Notes under the pieces: model-generated
What the model saw: the letters and a program-made list of their open reading frames with translations, nothing else
The model's database searches: none
What the model was told of the DNA's origin: nothing
NCBI RefSeq assembly: GCF_019375475.1
Contig: NZ_JAHXGQ010000007.1
Coordinates: 372,001-436,000 of the forward strand
Origin: Saccharothrix obliqua
Lineage (GTDB): Bacteria > Actinomycetota > Actinomycetes > Mycobacteriales > Pseudonocardiaceae
DNA: 64,000 nt
Direction of reading: 5' to 3'
Part shown: piece after piece, positions 44,635-55,743 of the stretch
Position numbering within the stretch: the stretch's first letter is position 1
How the letters are laid out: each line of letters opens with the position of its first letter
Translations under genes and position numbers: made by a program

Positions 44635-45387
44635 TCACTCCTCCGTGTGAAGCTGCTGCTCGATCAACTCGCGGTAGGCCAGCACCCGCGCGTAGATGCC
44701 CGGCTTGCCCCGGCGCGCGCAGCCCTCGCCCCACGACGTGACGCCGACCAGCCGCCCGGCCACCACCAGCGGACCACCCGAGTCGCCCTGGCAGGTGTCC
44801 GCGCCGCCGTCGGGCAGACCGGCGCACACCATCGTGCCCGCGTCGTACTGGCCGTACGACTGCCCGCACGAGTCGTCCGCCACCAGCGGCACGACCACGC
44901 CCATCAGGTACCGCGACGGCGGGGCGAGTTCGGCCGTGCGGCCCCAGCCCAGCGCGAACGCCGGCGTGCCCGCCCGGTACAGGTCGGGGTCGTCGGCCAG
45001 CGGCAGCGGAGCGGCGTCGACGGGCGTGCCCAACGTCAGCACGGCGACGTCCGAACCGCGTTCCGCCGACGTGAACTGGGGGTGCGTCCACACCTGGCGC
45101 ACGGGCGCGGCGACACCCTGGCCGGTCTCGTTCTTGTCCTCGCGCCCCACGACGACCGCCGACACCCGCGGCGCGTGGCCCGACGCGCAGTGCGCCGCGG
45201 TGAGCACCTTGTCCCGCGCGACCAGCGTGCCGCCGCAGAACTGCCGACCGCTCGCGTCCACCAGGAAGACGACCCACGGGTGGTCGGCGATCGACACGCG
45301 GGCACCGCCGATCACGCGCGGGTCGGCGGTCGCCGCACCACCGCCCAGCAACACCAACGCCAGCACCAACAGAACCAGCCGCCGCAC
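44635..45387 (-). CDS. Secreted trypsin-like serine protease (S1)
   Basis: A 250-residue S1 peptidase. Signal RRLVLLVLALVLLGGGAATA, mature DPRVIGGARVSIADHPWVV. His VLTAAHCAS, Asp RGSDVAVLTLG, Ser TCQGDSGGPLVVAG with pocket Asp. The C-terminus is a longer helix (LIEQQLHTEE). It shares REDK near residue 88 with the protease at 29447, more like that copy than its neighbours. Confidence 0.94.
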   Translation of the reverse strand: MRRLVLLVLALVLLGGGAATADPRVIGGARVSIADHPWVVFLVDASGRQFCGGTLVARDKVLTAAHCASGHAPRVSAVVVGREDKNETGQGVAAPVRQVWTHPQFTSAERGSDVAVLTLGTPVDAAPLPLADDPDLYRAGTPAFALGWGRTAELAPPSRYLMGVVVPLVADDSCGQSYGQYDAGTMVCAGLPDGGADTCQGDSGGPLVVAGRLVGVTSWGEGCARRGKPGIYARVLAYRELIEQQLHTEE

Positions 45388-45467
45388 GGGCCGCCTCCTC
45401 CGCTCGGGAACGTGGAGGAGAGGCTAGCCAGGGCGGCCCATCGCACTGCTCCGTTCGGCGGTGCGAC

Positions 45468-45491
45468 AGGCCGAGTGCACTCGTTCGGCCT
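45468..45491 (-). terminator. Hairpin after the M48 peptidase gene
   Basis: AGGCCGA (45468-45474) pairs with TCGGCCT (45485-45491), starting at the stop codon of the M48 gene. A second small hairpin (TCGCAC/GTGCGA, 45441-45466) lies just beyond. Confidence 0.65.
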
Positions 45492-46509
45492 ACTGCCCGC
45501 CGCCGAACTTCGACCGCACCCTGTCCGCCGCACCCACGAGCACGTCGCCCACCTCGTTCAACACCTTCACCAGCGGGTCCTCCGAGCGCTGCGCGGATTC
45601 CTTGTAGGAACGCGCCGCGCCCTTCAGGTCCTCGGTGAAGGTCGACGTCGGCCGGTCGTCCTCGCGACGCGGGTACGTGCCGCTGAGGATCGCCCGGTAC
45701 TCCTCCCCCGCCGCCCAGCGCTGGAGTTCCGCCGCGCGCACCACGGCCATCGGGTGCGTGCTGCGCCAGGTCTTGATCAGCTTGAGCAGGCTGTCCCGGA
45801 CGTCCTCGACCTGCTCGTACTCCTTGGCCTGCTTGAGGAACTCGGCGGTGTCCACCTGGGACAGGTCCATGCCGCCGGCGAGCGCGACGTGCGCCCGCAG
45901 CGCCGCCGCCGGGTCCTGCGCGACCAGCAGGCCCGCCCGGTCGCAGCTCAGCTCGGTCTTGCGGTACCACTCCAGCAGGGCCGCGATCACCGCGCGGACC
46001 GCCCAGAACCCGGCGGGCATCCAGCCCAGGCCGTGCTGGAGGTCCATCAGCCGGTACAGGATCGTCTGGTAAAGCGCGTGCCCGGACAGCACGTGCCCCA
46101 TCTCGTGCCCGATCACGAACCGCCGGGAGTCGTGGTCCAGCAGCTCCAGCAGGCCCGTCGACACCACGATGAACGGCTTGTCGATGCCCAGCGTGCGGGC
46201 GAAGACCTCCGGGTCCCGCTGCACGAACAGCTCCGGCACCGGGTCGAGGTCCAGCGCCGCCGCCGCCTCCAACCGGATGCGGTCCAGGTCCGGGTACTGC
46301 TTGGGGCCGACGCGGATCGAGGACGCCACGTACATCAGGCGCTCACCCCGTTCCGCGAACGCGCCCGCAACCGCCTGCAACACGGGTCCGATGCCCGGCA
46401 CCGCGCGCAAGACCGCCAACGCCCCCCGGTCGACCGGGTGCTCGTACGCCCGCGGACTGATACCGGGGAAGCGCACGCGTGCCGTCGACCGCTCGATCTC
46501 CTCGCTCAT
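45490..46509 (-). CDS. M48 family zinc metallopeptidase
   Basis: A 339-residue peptidase with the zinc motif VIGHEMGHVLSGHALYQ (HEMGH at about 133-137) and the third ligand region ELSCDRAGLL near 190. Two moderately hydrophobic segments (FVVSTGLLELL-like; GFWAVRAVIAALLEWY) suggest membrane contact. The C-terminal extension after 260 is charged. Members act in envelope protein quality control. It is divergent from the hydrolase at 46579. Confidence 0.92.
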   Translation of the reverse strand: MSEEIERSTARVRFPGISPRAYEHPVDRGALAVLRAVPGIGPVLQAVAGAFAERGERLMYVASSIRVGPKQYPDLDRIRLEAAAALDLDPVPELFVQRDPEVFARTLGIDKPFIVVSTGLLELLDHDSRRFVIGHEMGHVLSGHALYQTILYRLMDLQHGLGWMPAGFWAVRAVIAALLEWYRKTELSCDRAGLLVAQDPAAALRAHVALAGGMDLSQVDTAEFLKQAKEYEQVEDVRDSLLKLIKTWRSTHPMAVVRAAELQRWAAGEEYRAILSGTYPRREDDRPTSTFTEDLKGAARSYKESAQRSEDPLVKVLNEVGDVLVGAADRVRSKFGGGQ

Positions 46510-46566
46510 ACCGACCAGACTGCCACGCCCGGGCGGGCCGTCCCCCCGAAAACCGGAATCGGCGGG

Positions 46567-46572
46567 CACACT
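46567..46572 (+). promoter_or_regulatory. Leaderless -10 box before the hydrolase gene
   Basis: CACACT lies six bases before the GTG at 46579. Confidence 0.6.
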
Positions 46573-46578
46573 GGCCCC

Positions 46579-47538
46579 GTGACACCGGATGTGCTCGGCC
46601 CCGACTACGAGACCCGGACGCTCCCGCTGGGCGGCGGGGACGTCGCGGCCACGCTGGTGCGCCGCCGCGCCGAGGGCGAGCCGCGGGGCGCGGTGCTGTA
46701 CGTGCACGGTTTCGCCGACTACTTCTTCCAAACGCACGTGGCCGAGCACTTCGCCGCGCGGGGCCTCGACTTCTACGCCGTCGACCTGCGTGCCTACGGC
46801 CGTTCGCTGAAACCGGAGCAGGCGGCCAACTTCGTCGCGGACCTGGCCGTGCACTTCGAGGAGGTCGACGCGGCGGTGCGGGTGATCCGCGAGGAGGACC
46901 ACCACGCGCACCTGGTGCTGATGGGCCACTCGACCGGCGGCCTGATCACGTCGTTGTGGGCGCACGAGCGGCGCGCGGACGACGTGATCGACGCGTTGGT
47001 GCTGAACAGCCCGTGGCTGGACCTCGCCGAGCCGTGGCTCACCCGCACCGCCGGCACCGCGTTGATCCGCGGCGTGGGGCGGATCGCGCCGCGACTGGTG
47101 TTGAAGAAGGGCCTCGGACCCGTGTACGGGCAGAGCATCCACGCCGACCACCACGGCGAGTGGACGTTCGACACGGCGTGGAAGCCGATCGAGGCGTTCC
47201 CGGTGCTCGCCGGCTGGCTGCGCGCGGTGCGCCGCGGTCACGCCGTGCTGCACCGCGGGTTGGACGTCCGGGTGCCGGTGCTGGTCCTGCACTCGGCACG
47301 CAGCCACCTGCACGCCCGGCACTGGTCGCCCGAGGCGATGACGGCGGACACCGTGCTGGACGTGGCGCACATGCGGCGGTGGGCGCCGAAGATCGGGCGG
47401 GACGTCACCGTGGTGCAGGTGGACAACGGCCTGCACGACCTGTTCCTGTCGGCCGCGCCGGTCCGCGAGCGGGCGCTCGCGGAGGTGGACGACTTCCTGG
47501 ACCGCCTGCGGTCGGACGACGGCGGTGCGCCGACCTGA
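46579..47538 (+). CDS. Alpha/beta hydrolase (monoacylglycerol lipase-like, S33)
   Basis: A 319-residue cytoplasmic hydrolase. VLYVHGFADYFFQTH forms the oxyanion region. The nucleophile elbow is LMGHSTGGLIT (Ser near 118). The acid is probably in the SARSHLHARH-DTVLD region, and the His lies in VDNGLHDLFLS near the C-terminus. It resembles PldB/monoacylglycerol lipases (DLRAYGRSLKP). Substrate unknown. Confidence 0.91.
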   Translation: MTPDVLGPDYETRTLPLGGGDVAATLVRRRAEGEPRGAVLYVHGFADYFFQTHVAEHFAARGLDFYAVDLRAYGRSLKPEQAANFVADLAVHFEEVDAAVRVIREEDHHAHLVLMGHSTGGLITSLWAHERRADDVIDALVLNSPWLDLAEPWLTRTAGTALIRGVGRIAPRLVLKKGLGPVYGQSIHADHHGEWTFDTAWKPIEAFPVLAGWLRAVRRGHAVLHRGLDVRVPVLVLHSARSHLHARHWSPEAMTADTVLDVAHMRRWAPKIGRDVTVVQVDNGLHDLFLSAAPVRERALAEVDDFLDRLRSDDGGAPT

Positions 47539-47629
47539 TCACCCGTCCGGCGGGGCCGGTCGACCGGCTCACCGGTGACGAGGACGCGGTGGGACCCGGC
47601 ACCTCACCGCGCTCGACCACACGTGCCGA

Positions 47630-47663
47630 CGACCGCGGCGGCGTCCTTTTCGGACCGCGGTCG
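47630..47663. terminator. Terminator after the hydrolase gene
   Basis: CGACCGCGG pairs with CCGCGGTCG; inside, GTCC and GGAC pair around TTTTC. It lies about 90 bases after the hydrolase stop and before the acetyltransferase promoter. Confidence 0.7.
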
Positions 47664-47703
47664 CCGTGCTACGCGGCGCCGACCAAGGCCACCGGGAGCA
47701 CCT

Positions 47704-47725
47704 TAACGCAATTCCAGTTGCGTTA
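47704..47725. promoter_or_regulatory. Strong operator-like inverted repeat before the acetyltransferase
   Basis: TAACGCAA-TTCCAG-TTGCGTTA: perfect 8-base arms around a 6-base centre, in AT-rich DNA 49 bases before the acetyltransferase start. The repressor is not encoded next to it. Confidence 0.75.
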
Positions 47726-47773
47726 GTCGATTCGGCTGTGACAGCCTCGGCGGCGCTCGTGGAAGGAGCCGCT

Positions 47774-48448
47774 TTGCCGATCATCCCCAGCCCGGACAAC
47801 CTGCACCCGCTGCCCGAACACCACCGGGTCGTGTTCCTCAAGCCGCTCGTGGACTCGCCGACGATCGAGGTCGGCGACTACACGTACTACGACGACCCCG
47901 ACCACGCGACCGAGTTCCAGACCCGCAACGTGCTCTACGGGTACGGCGCGGAGAAGCTGGTGATCGGCAGGTTCTGCGCGATCGCCACGGGCACCCGCTT
48001 CATCATGGCCGGCGCCAACCACCTCACGACCGGCGTCTCCACCTTCCCGTTCACGATCTTCGGCGGCACGTGGGCCGAGGACACCGCGGACCTGTTGGCG
48101 GACATGGAGACCCGCGGTGACACCGTCGTCGGCAACGACGTGTGGTTCGGCTACGGCGTGCTGGTGATGCCCGGCGTGCGCATCGGCGACGGCGCGATCA
48201 TCGCCAGCGGCTCAGTGGTGGTCTCCGACGTGCCGCCGTACGCGGTGGTCGGCGGCAACCCGGCCCGGCCGGTGAAGCAGCGCTTCCCGGACGAGGACGT
48301 GGCGACCCTGCTGCGTGCCGCGTGGTGGGACTGGCCGATCGAGCTGATCACCGCCCACACCCGCACGATCATGTCCGGCACACCGGCCGACATCGCCGCG
48401 GTGGCGCGGGAGAACGGCCTCTTCGCCGACGACGTCCCAGCGGTCTAG
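47774..48448 (+). CDS. CatB/Vat-like xenobiotic O-acetyltransferase
   Basis: A 224-residue left-handed beta-helix (hexapeptide) acetyltransferase. VGDYTYYDDPDHATEFQ and LVIGRFCAIATGTRFIMAGANHLTTGVSTFP contain the catalytic His region of the XAT/Vat group. TVVGNDVWFGYGVLVMPGVRIGDGAIIASGSVV forms the coil, and PYAVVGGNPARPVKQRF ends it. Relatives acetylate chloramphenicol or streptogramins, but many are housekeeping; resistance is not implied. TTG at 47774 is chosen for its GGAAGGAG; a GTG at 47738 is the alternative. Confidence 0.85.
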   Translation: MPIIPSPDNLHPLPEHHRVVFLKPLVDSPTIEVGDYTYYDDPDHATEFQTRNVLYGYGAEKLVIGRFCAIATGTRFIMAGANHLTTGVSTFPFTIFGGTWAEDTADLLADMETRGDTVVGNDVWFGYGVLVMPGVRIGDGAIIASGSVVVSDVPPYAVVGGNPARPVKQRFPDEDVATLLRAAWWDWPIELITAHTRTIMSGTPADIAAVARENGLFADDVPAV

Positions 48449-48455
48449 CGGAACC

Positions 48456-48480
48456 GTGGCGCGCCGGTCCGGCGCGCCAC
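48456..48480 (+). terminator. Terminator after the acetyltransferase gene
   Basis: GTGGCGCGCCG pairs with CGGCGCGCCAC over 11 bases with a 3-base loop, seven bases past the stop. Confidence 0.8.
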
Positions 48481-48533
48481 GGGGAACCGCACCAGGGCGG
48501 GGTGGTCCTGGAAACTGCCGCCGCCCCGCGAAA

Positions 48534-48556
48534 CTTTCAGGAAGCCTGCCTGAAAG
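48534..48556. repeat. Single REP-like palindrome
   Basis: CTTTCAGG-N7-CCTGAAAG, differing by one base from the unit that forms the double palindrome at 23386-23448. It sits between the terminator of the acetyltransferase and the mtr stop. Confidence 0.75.
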
Positions 48557-48658
48557 TCAGCGCCCCGCCCGACCACCGTCTGCCCCGCGCCGGCGGGGGC
48601 GGTCCGGGCTTCGCCGGCGGGGGTGGTCCGGGCCGCGCTCCCGCTCCGGGGGCAGGCC

Positions 48659-50032
48659 CTAGTCCAGGGGCAGGTTCAGCAGGGCGTTCTCCACGACCTC
48701 GGGCATCGCGGGGTGGATCCAGAACTGGCCGCGTGCCACGGACCGGGCGTCCTGCCCGAAGCTCATCGCCTGGACCAGCGGCTGGATCACGCTCGACGCC
48801 TGCGGCCCGATGATGTGCGCACCGAGGATCTGCCCGGTCGCCGGGTCGGCGAGCACCTTGGCGAACCCGGTCGTGTCCTCCATCGCCCACCCGTACGCGA
48901 TGGCCGCGTACGCCTGCTTCCCGGTCACGTACCGCACGCCACCCGCCGCGGCCTGCTCCTCGGTCAACCCCACGGTCGCCACCTGGGGCGAGGAGAACAC
49001 CGCGGACGGCACGAACCGGTGGTCCGCCGCGATCGGCTCGTCCGGGTGCAGCAGGTTGTGCTGCACGACCCGCGCCTCGTGGTTGGCGACGTGCTTGAGC
49101 CGGTACTCCGAGCTGATGTCGCCCAACGCGTAGATGCCCTCGACGTTGGTCCGCTGGTGCTCGTCCACCACGACCCGGCCGTCGGGGCGCACCTCGACCC
49201 CGGTCGCCGCCAGGTCCAGCAGGTCCGAGTTCGGCACCCGCCCGACCGCGACCAGCAGCTCGTCGGACGTGACGACCTCCGCCCCGTGCGGCCCCTCCAG
49301 GTGCAGGCGCACCTCGCCGTCGACGCGCTCGGCCCGCACCGCCTTGCGCCCGAGCCGCACGTCCCACTTGTCCGACACGACGCGGGTGAACCGCTCGGCG
49401 ATCTCCCGGTCCTCGCGGCCGAGCAGGGTGTCCGACCGCGCGATCACGGTCACCGCCACCCCGAACGACGAGAACACGTGCGCGAACTCCGCCGCCACGA
49501 ACCCGCTGCCCAGGATGGTGAGCCGCTTCGGCAGCGCGTCCAGGCGCATCACGGTGTCCGACGTGTGGTAGCCGGTGACGGCCAGGTCGGCGACGTCGGG
49601 CAGCACCGGCCGCGAACCTGCCGCCAGCACGAAGCGGTCGGCGGTGATCACCTCGCCGGTGCCGGTGTCGAGGGTCTTGGGCCCCACGAACCTGGCCGTG
49701 CCCGCGTACACGGTGACGTTCGCGTTCTCCTCGGCCCGCCACCGCCGGCCGCCCTCGGCGATCGGGTCGATCCGGCCGAAGATCCGGTCGCGCACGTCGG
49801 TCCAGCGGACGCCGTCGAGGGTCGCGTCCACGCCGAACCGCGCGCCCGACGCCGGTGCGGCGGCCACGTCGGCGGTGTGCACGAACATCTTGGTGGGGAT
49901 GCACCCGACGTTCAGGCACGTGCCGCCGAACACACCCTTCTCGACGATCGCGATGTCCCAGTCCGCGAACCGCTCGTCGGCGATCGTGTTCCCGGAGCCC
50001 GTGCCGATGATGACCAGGTCGAAGTGCCTCAC
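48659..50032 (-). CDS. mtr: Mycothione reductase
   Basis: A 457-residue flavoprotein disulphide reductase that regenerates mycothiol with NADPH. FAD motif FDLVIIGTGSGNTIAD, redox-active pair GGTCLNVGCIPTKM, NADPH domain LTILGSGFVAAEFAHVFSSFG, FAD-binding YALGDISSEYRLKHVANHE, C-terminal His-Glu in FWIHPAMPEVVENALL. Mycothiol itself marks an actinobacterium. GTG at 50032 is where homology begins; an ATG at 50065 overlapping the PEBP stop adds 11 residues and cannot be excluded. Confidence 0.95.
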   Translation of the reverse strand: MRHFDLVIIGTGSGNTIADERFADWDIAIVEKGVFGGTCLNVGCIPTKMFVHTADVAAAPASGARFGVDATLDGVRWTDVRDRIFGRIDPIAEGGRRWRAEENANVTVYAGTARFVGPKTLDTGTGEVITADRFVLAAGSRPVLPDVADLAVTGYHTSDTVMRLDALPKRLTILGSGFVAAEFAHVFSSFGVAVTVIARSDTLLGREDREIAERFTRVVSDKWDVRLGRKAVRAERVDGEVRLHLEGPHGAEVVTSDELLVAVGRVPNSDLLDLAATGVEVRPDGRVVVDEHQRTNVEGIYALGDISSEYRLKHVANHEARVVQHNLLHPDEPIAADHRFVPSAVFSSPQVATVGLTEEQAAAGGVRYVTGKQAYAAIAYGWAMEDTTGFAKVLADPATGQILGAHIIGPQASSVIQPLVQAMSFGQDARSVARGQFWIHPAMPEVVENALLNLPLD

Positions 50033-50061
50033 GTCGTGCTGCAACCCCCGACGACCCGCGC

Positions 50062-50592
50062 TCATTCCCGCGCGTACGTGGCGGTGAGCACCGCGCGGCC
50101 GAGCGTGTGGAAGGCCAGGTTGAAGCTCACCACGGCGGGCGAGACGTCCGGGGTCACCGGCAGCTCCGCCACGTCCACGGCGTGCACCACGAAGATGTAC
50201 CGGTGCGGCCGGTCGCCGGGCGGCGGCGCCGCGCCGCCGAACGCGCGGTCGCCGTAGTCGTTGCGCACGTGGAACGCCGCACCCGGCAACGCGTCGTCGG
50301 ACGCGCCCGCGCCGGTGTCCAGGGAGGTCACGTCGGCCGGCACGTTCACCGCGACCCAGTGCCAGAAGCCGGAGGGCGTGGGCGCGTCCGGGTCGAAGCA
50401 GGTGACCGCGAAGCTCCGCGTGCCCTCCGGGAAACCGGACCAGGAGAGCTGCGGCGACGTGTCGCCCGCCGCCTGCGCCTGGGCGTCCGGCAGGGTCGCG
50501 CCGTCGCGGATGTCGGTCGAGGTCACCTCGAACGACGGCACGGCGGGCAGCAACTCGTACGGATCGGGGGCGACGGGGCGCTCAAGGCTCAT
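50062..50592 (-). CDS. YbhB/YbcL family PEBP-like protein
   Basis: A 176-residue phosphatidylethanolamine-binding-protein fold. [36 protein letters not shown] contains the DPDAP and GxWHW signatures; [23 protein letters not shown] is the ligand-binding loop with the conserved HRY. The ligand is unknown. GGAGG lies eight bases before the ATG. Upstream of mtr in what looks like a two-gene operon. Confidence 0.93.
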   Translation of the reverse strand: MSLERPVAPDPYELLPAVPSFEVTSTDIRDGATLPDAQAQAAGDTSPQLSWSGFPEGTRSFAVTCFDPDAPTPSGFWHWVAVNVPADVTSLDTGAGASDDALPGAAFHVRNDYGDRAFGGAAPPPGDRPHRYIFVVHAVDVAELPVTPDVSPAVVSFNLAFHTLGRAVLTATYARE

Positions 50593-50748
50593 CGAAATCC
50601 TCCACAATCGGCTCCGCCGAACCCTATCGCCGCCACGATCGGGTTGCAGGTCCGTCACCCCGGCAACCCCGCCGCGACCCCGGTCGTCACAAGATGTGCG
50701 GGTAGCGCGCACTCCGCAGCGCGCCGGACTCACGGGGAGACCTCAGTC

Positions 50749-51570
50749 ATGCGAAGGATCGGCGCGGCGCTCGCCGCCGCCTTGGCGCTGGTCGCGACGG
50801 CGTGCGGCACCGAACCGGAGGCCACGCCGCGAGCGGCGGCACCGGCCCCGACGACGACCACCACCCCCACCACGACGACACCGCCCACCGCGGTGCCCGG
50901 TCCGGGTGGCACGACCGTGCCGGTGTTCCAGCACCCCTACCCGTACGGGACGGCGCGGGCGAAGCCACCGGCCTCGCCGGACGGCCTGGTGCCGGTGGTG
51001 CGGCGGATCGAGACCGACCAGCCGCACGTGTTCATCACCATCGACGACGGCGCGGTGCGGCACCCGGCCGCGCTGGAGCTGATGCGGTCGGCGAACGTCC
51101 GGCCGTCGTTGTTCCTCAACACCAAGCACGTCCAGGAGGACCCCGCCTACTTCAAGGCGTTGCAGGACCGGGCCAGCGCGCAGGTGCACGCGCACACCGC
51201 CAACCACCCGAACCTCCAGGGCAAGCCCTACGAGTTCCAGAAGCAGGAGATCTGCGGCAACGCCGACTACCTCCAGCAGCACGTCGGCGCGCGACCCAGG
51301 CTGTTCCGGCCGCCGTTCGGCAACTACGACGCCAACACCCGCCGCGCGGCCACCGACTGCGGGTTCACGGCGCTGGTGATGTGGACGGCGGCGGTCAACG
51401 ACGGCGTCGTGCAGTTCCAGGCGGGCGGCAAGCTGAACGCGGGCGACGTGGTGCTCATGCACTTCCGGCAGACGTTCGTGGAGGACTTCCTCGCGTTCCT
51501 CGAACGGTGCAAGCGCGACGGGTTGACGCCCGTGCCGTTGGAGGACTACCTGTCCGCCCCTCGGCCGTAG
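50749..51570 (+). CDS. Polysaccharide deacetylase lipoprotein (NodB homology)
   Basis: A 273-residue secreted lipoprotein. Signal RRIGAALAAALALVATAC with lipobox Cys, Thr/Pro linker (PTTTTTPTTTTPP), then a NodB domain. The catalytic motif is VFITIDDG (Asp near 99-100), the metal-binding pair is VHAHTANHPNL, and FRPPFGNYDANTRRA and DVVLMHFR complete the set. Expected to remove N-acetyl or O-acetyl groups from cell-wall glycans. Confidence 0.93.
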   Translation: MRRIGAALAAALALVATACGTEPEATPRAAAPAPTTTTTPTTTTPPTAVPGPGGTTVPVFQHPYPYGTARAKPPASPDGLVPVVRRIETDQPHVFITIDDGAVRHPAALELMRSANVRPSLFLNTKHVQEDPAYFKALQDRASAQVHAHTANHPNLQGKPYEFQKQEICGNADYLQQHVGARPRLFRPPFGNYDANTRRAATDCGFTALVMWTAAVNDGVVQFQAGGKLNAGDVVLMHFRQTFVEDFLAFLERCKRDGLTPVPLEDYLSAPRP

Positions 51571-51651
51571 CGGGTTGGCCGCCGCATGAAGTCCGGGTGA
51601 ACGTCCGGCGGTGGTGGAAATGCCGGGTGGGGTGCCGACCGAGAATTCGGT

Positions 51652-53295
51652 GTGCAGATCCTGCGGTCCGCGCTGGACTTCCTCGGCGGCCCCGGCCCGG
51701 TGGCGCTCGCGATCGCGTTGCTGTTCGCGACGCCGGTCATCGACCGGCTCTTCGTGCGCCGCAAACGGGTCGGCTTCCGCGTGCTCTACAACTCCAAGAT
51801 CGGCCTGGGTCCCGAGCAGCTGCACGACGGGACCGACGCGCACGCGCCGCAGCTGCGTGAGCTGGTGCGGGTGCTGGACCGGATGAGCATCGTCGTCATC
51901 CGGGTCCGCAACAGCGGCAACTACGACATCGACCCGGACGACTTCGACCGTCCGCTGACGTTCACCTTCGGCGACCGGATCGTCTGGAACGCGCGGGTGT
52001 CCGAGGCGGGCAGCGAGGAGCTTCGGGAAGAGGTCCGGCGCAGCCTCCAGTTCTTCGGCCGGGACACGGGCCAGGCGCGGGTGTCGTTGCCGACCGTGCG
52101 GGAGCGGATGGCGTTGAGCGTGGGCCGGCTGTTCCGGCCCGGCCCGGACCGCGCGCCCGCCGTCGCCGAGCCCGTGTGGCACGGCGTGCGGCTGGACGGC
52201 CTGACGCTGCGGCGCAAGCAGAAGTTCAAGCTGCTGGTGGTGCTGCGGGAGCCGGAGGCCAACCGGAACGGCGAACTCGGCAAGGACGTCCGGGTCGCCG
52301 GCAGCCTGGGCAACACCGGTGTGCTGCACGACGAGAAGCAGGAGCGGCTGCTCACGCTGCCGCGGCTCACCGGCGGCCTGGCGGCCGTGCTGGCGGGCGT
52401 GCTGGTGCTGACCCTCGCGTGGACGCCGGGCAGCCAGGACCCGACCGTGGCCTGCGGCGAGGGTGAGCTGCGCGTGGAGGGATCGAGCGTGTTCATGCCG
52501 ACCATGCAGAAGATTGCCGAGCAGTACCAAAAGGCGTGCCCGCAGGCGCGGGTGACAACCGAGGCCAACGGCAGCATCGAAGGCTTCCGGAACGTGGAGC
52601 ATGCCGATCCGGGGGCGCCACTGATCGCGCTGTCCGATGGTGAGCAGAACGGGCTGGACGTGGTGGCGCACCAGGCGGCGATCGTGGTGTACCACGTGAT
52701 CACGCACCCATCGGTGGGCGTGGACTCGTTGCGGCCGGACCAGTTGCGCGACATCTACGCGGGCCGCTACACGGACTGGAGCCAGTTGCGCGGCGGCGAC
52801 CCGCTGCCGATCAGGATCGTGAGCCGGGACGGCGACTCGGGCACGCGGAAGCTGTTCGAGGGCAAGGTGCTCGACACGCGCGAGGGCGCGTTGACGTCCG
52901 ACGACTGCCGCACCGCCCGCCTCAACCCGCAGGCGTCGGTGATCCGCTGCGAGCGGAAGAGGAACGACGACGTGGTGCGGGAGGTCGCCGCCGTGGACGG
53001 CGCGATCGGGTACGCCGACGCGCCCTCCGTGGCGGAGGCCCGCAAGGCCGGGAAGCTGGAGGCGCTCGCTATCGGCGGCAAGATGATCGACACGACGACG
53101 GGCATCGACGCGGGCTACCCGTTCTGGACCGTCGAGTACCTGTACACGAAGGGCCGGCCGCCGGCGGACTCGTTGGGGCACCGGTTCATCCAGTACGTGC
53201 AGGGGCACAACGACGCCCGCGTCCGCATGACGGACGCGGGCTACCTGCCGTGCCCCAAGGAGAGCGGCACGGAGGTGTTGTGCACCCAGCGCTAG
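51652..53295 (+). CDS. Membrane-anchored PstS-like phosphate-binding family protein
   Basis: A 547-residue protein of unusual build. One helix near residue 15-30 (GPVALAIALLFATPVIDRLF). A domain of about 200 residues follows (VGFRVLYNSKIGLG; IRVRNSGNYDIDPDDF). A second helix (LTGGLAAVLAGVLVLTLAW) comes near 245, and then an extracellular type 2 periplasmic-binding domain of PstS type (LRVEGSSVFMPTMQKIAEQY; VSRDGDSGTRKLFEG). The middle domain lies between the two helices and therefore should be cytoplasmic. No transporter genes adjoin, so sensing is more likely than uptake. Confidence 0.85.
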   Translation: MQILRSALDFLGGPGPVALAIALLFATPVIDRLFVRRKRVGFRVLYNSKIGLGPEQLHDGTDAHAPQLRELVRVLDRMSIVVIRVRNSGNYDIDPDDFDRPLTFTFGDRIVWNARVSEAGSEELREEVRRSLQFFGRDTGQARVSLPTVRERMALSVGRLFRPGPDRAPAVAEPVWHGVRLDGLTLRRKQKFKLLVVLREPEANRNGELGKDVRVAGSLGNTGVLHDEKQERLLTLPRLTGGLAAVLAGVLVLTLAWTPGSQDPTVACGEGELRVEGSSVFMPTMQKIAEQYQKACPQARVTTEANGSIEGFRNVEHADPGAPLIALSDGEQNGLDVVAHQAAIVVYHVITHPSVGVDSLRPDQLRDIYAGRYTDWSQLRGGDPLPIRIVSRDGDSGTRKLFEGKVLDTREGALTSDDCRTARLNPQASVIRCERKRNDDVVREVAAVDGAIGYADAPSVAEARKAGKLEALAIGGKMIDTTTGIDAGYPFWTVEYLYTKGRPPADSLGHRFIQYVQGHNDARVRMTDAGYLPCPKESGTEVLCTQR

Positions 53296-53299
53296 GGCA

Positions 53300-55654
<2,355 letters not shown>

Positions 55655-55668
55655 GTTGATCCTCCAAA

Positions 55669-55689
55669 GTTGAGTCTGCACCGCTCAAC
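55669..55689. promoter_or_regulatory. HAIR-like HspR operator upstream of lon
   Basis: GTTGAGT-CTGCACC-GCTCAAC keeps the TTGAG-N9-CTCAA core and spacing of the HspR box (CTTGAGT-N7-ACTCAAG). In Streptomyces lon belongs to the HspR regulon (literature knowledge). Confidence 0.75.
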
Positions 55690-55743
55690 CAACATGAGCC
55701 CGGAATTGTTTCCCCACGGCGTTCGCTCTGAGCGAGCGGCACC

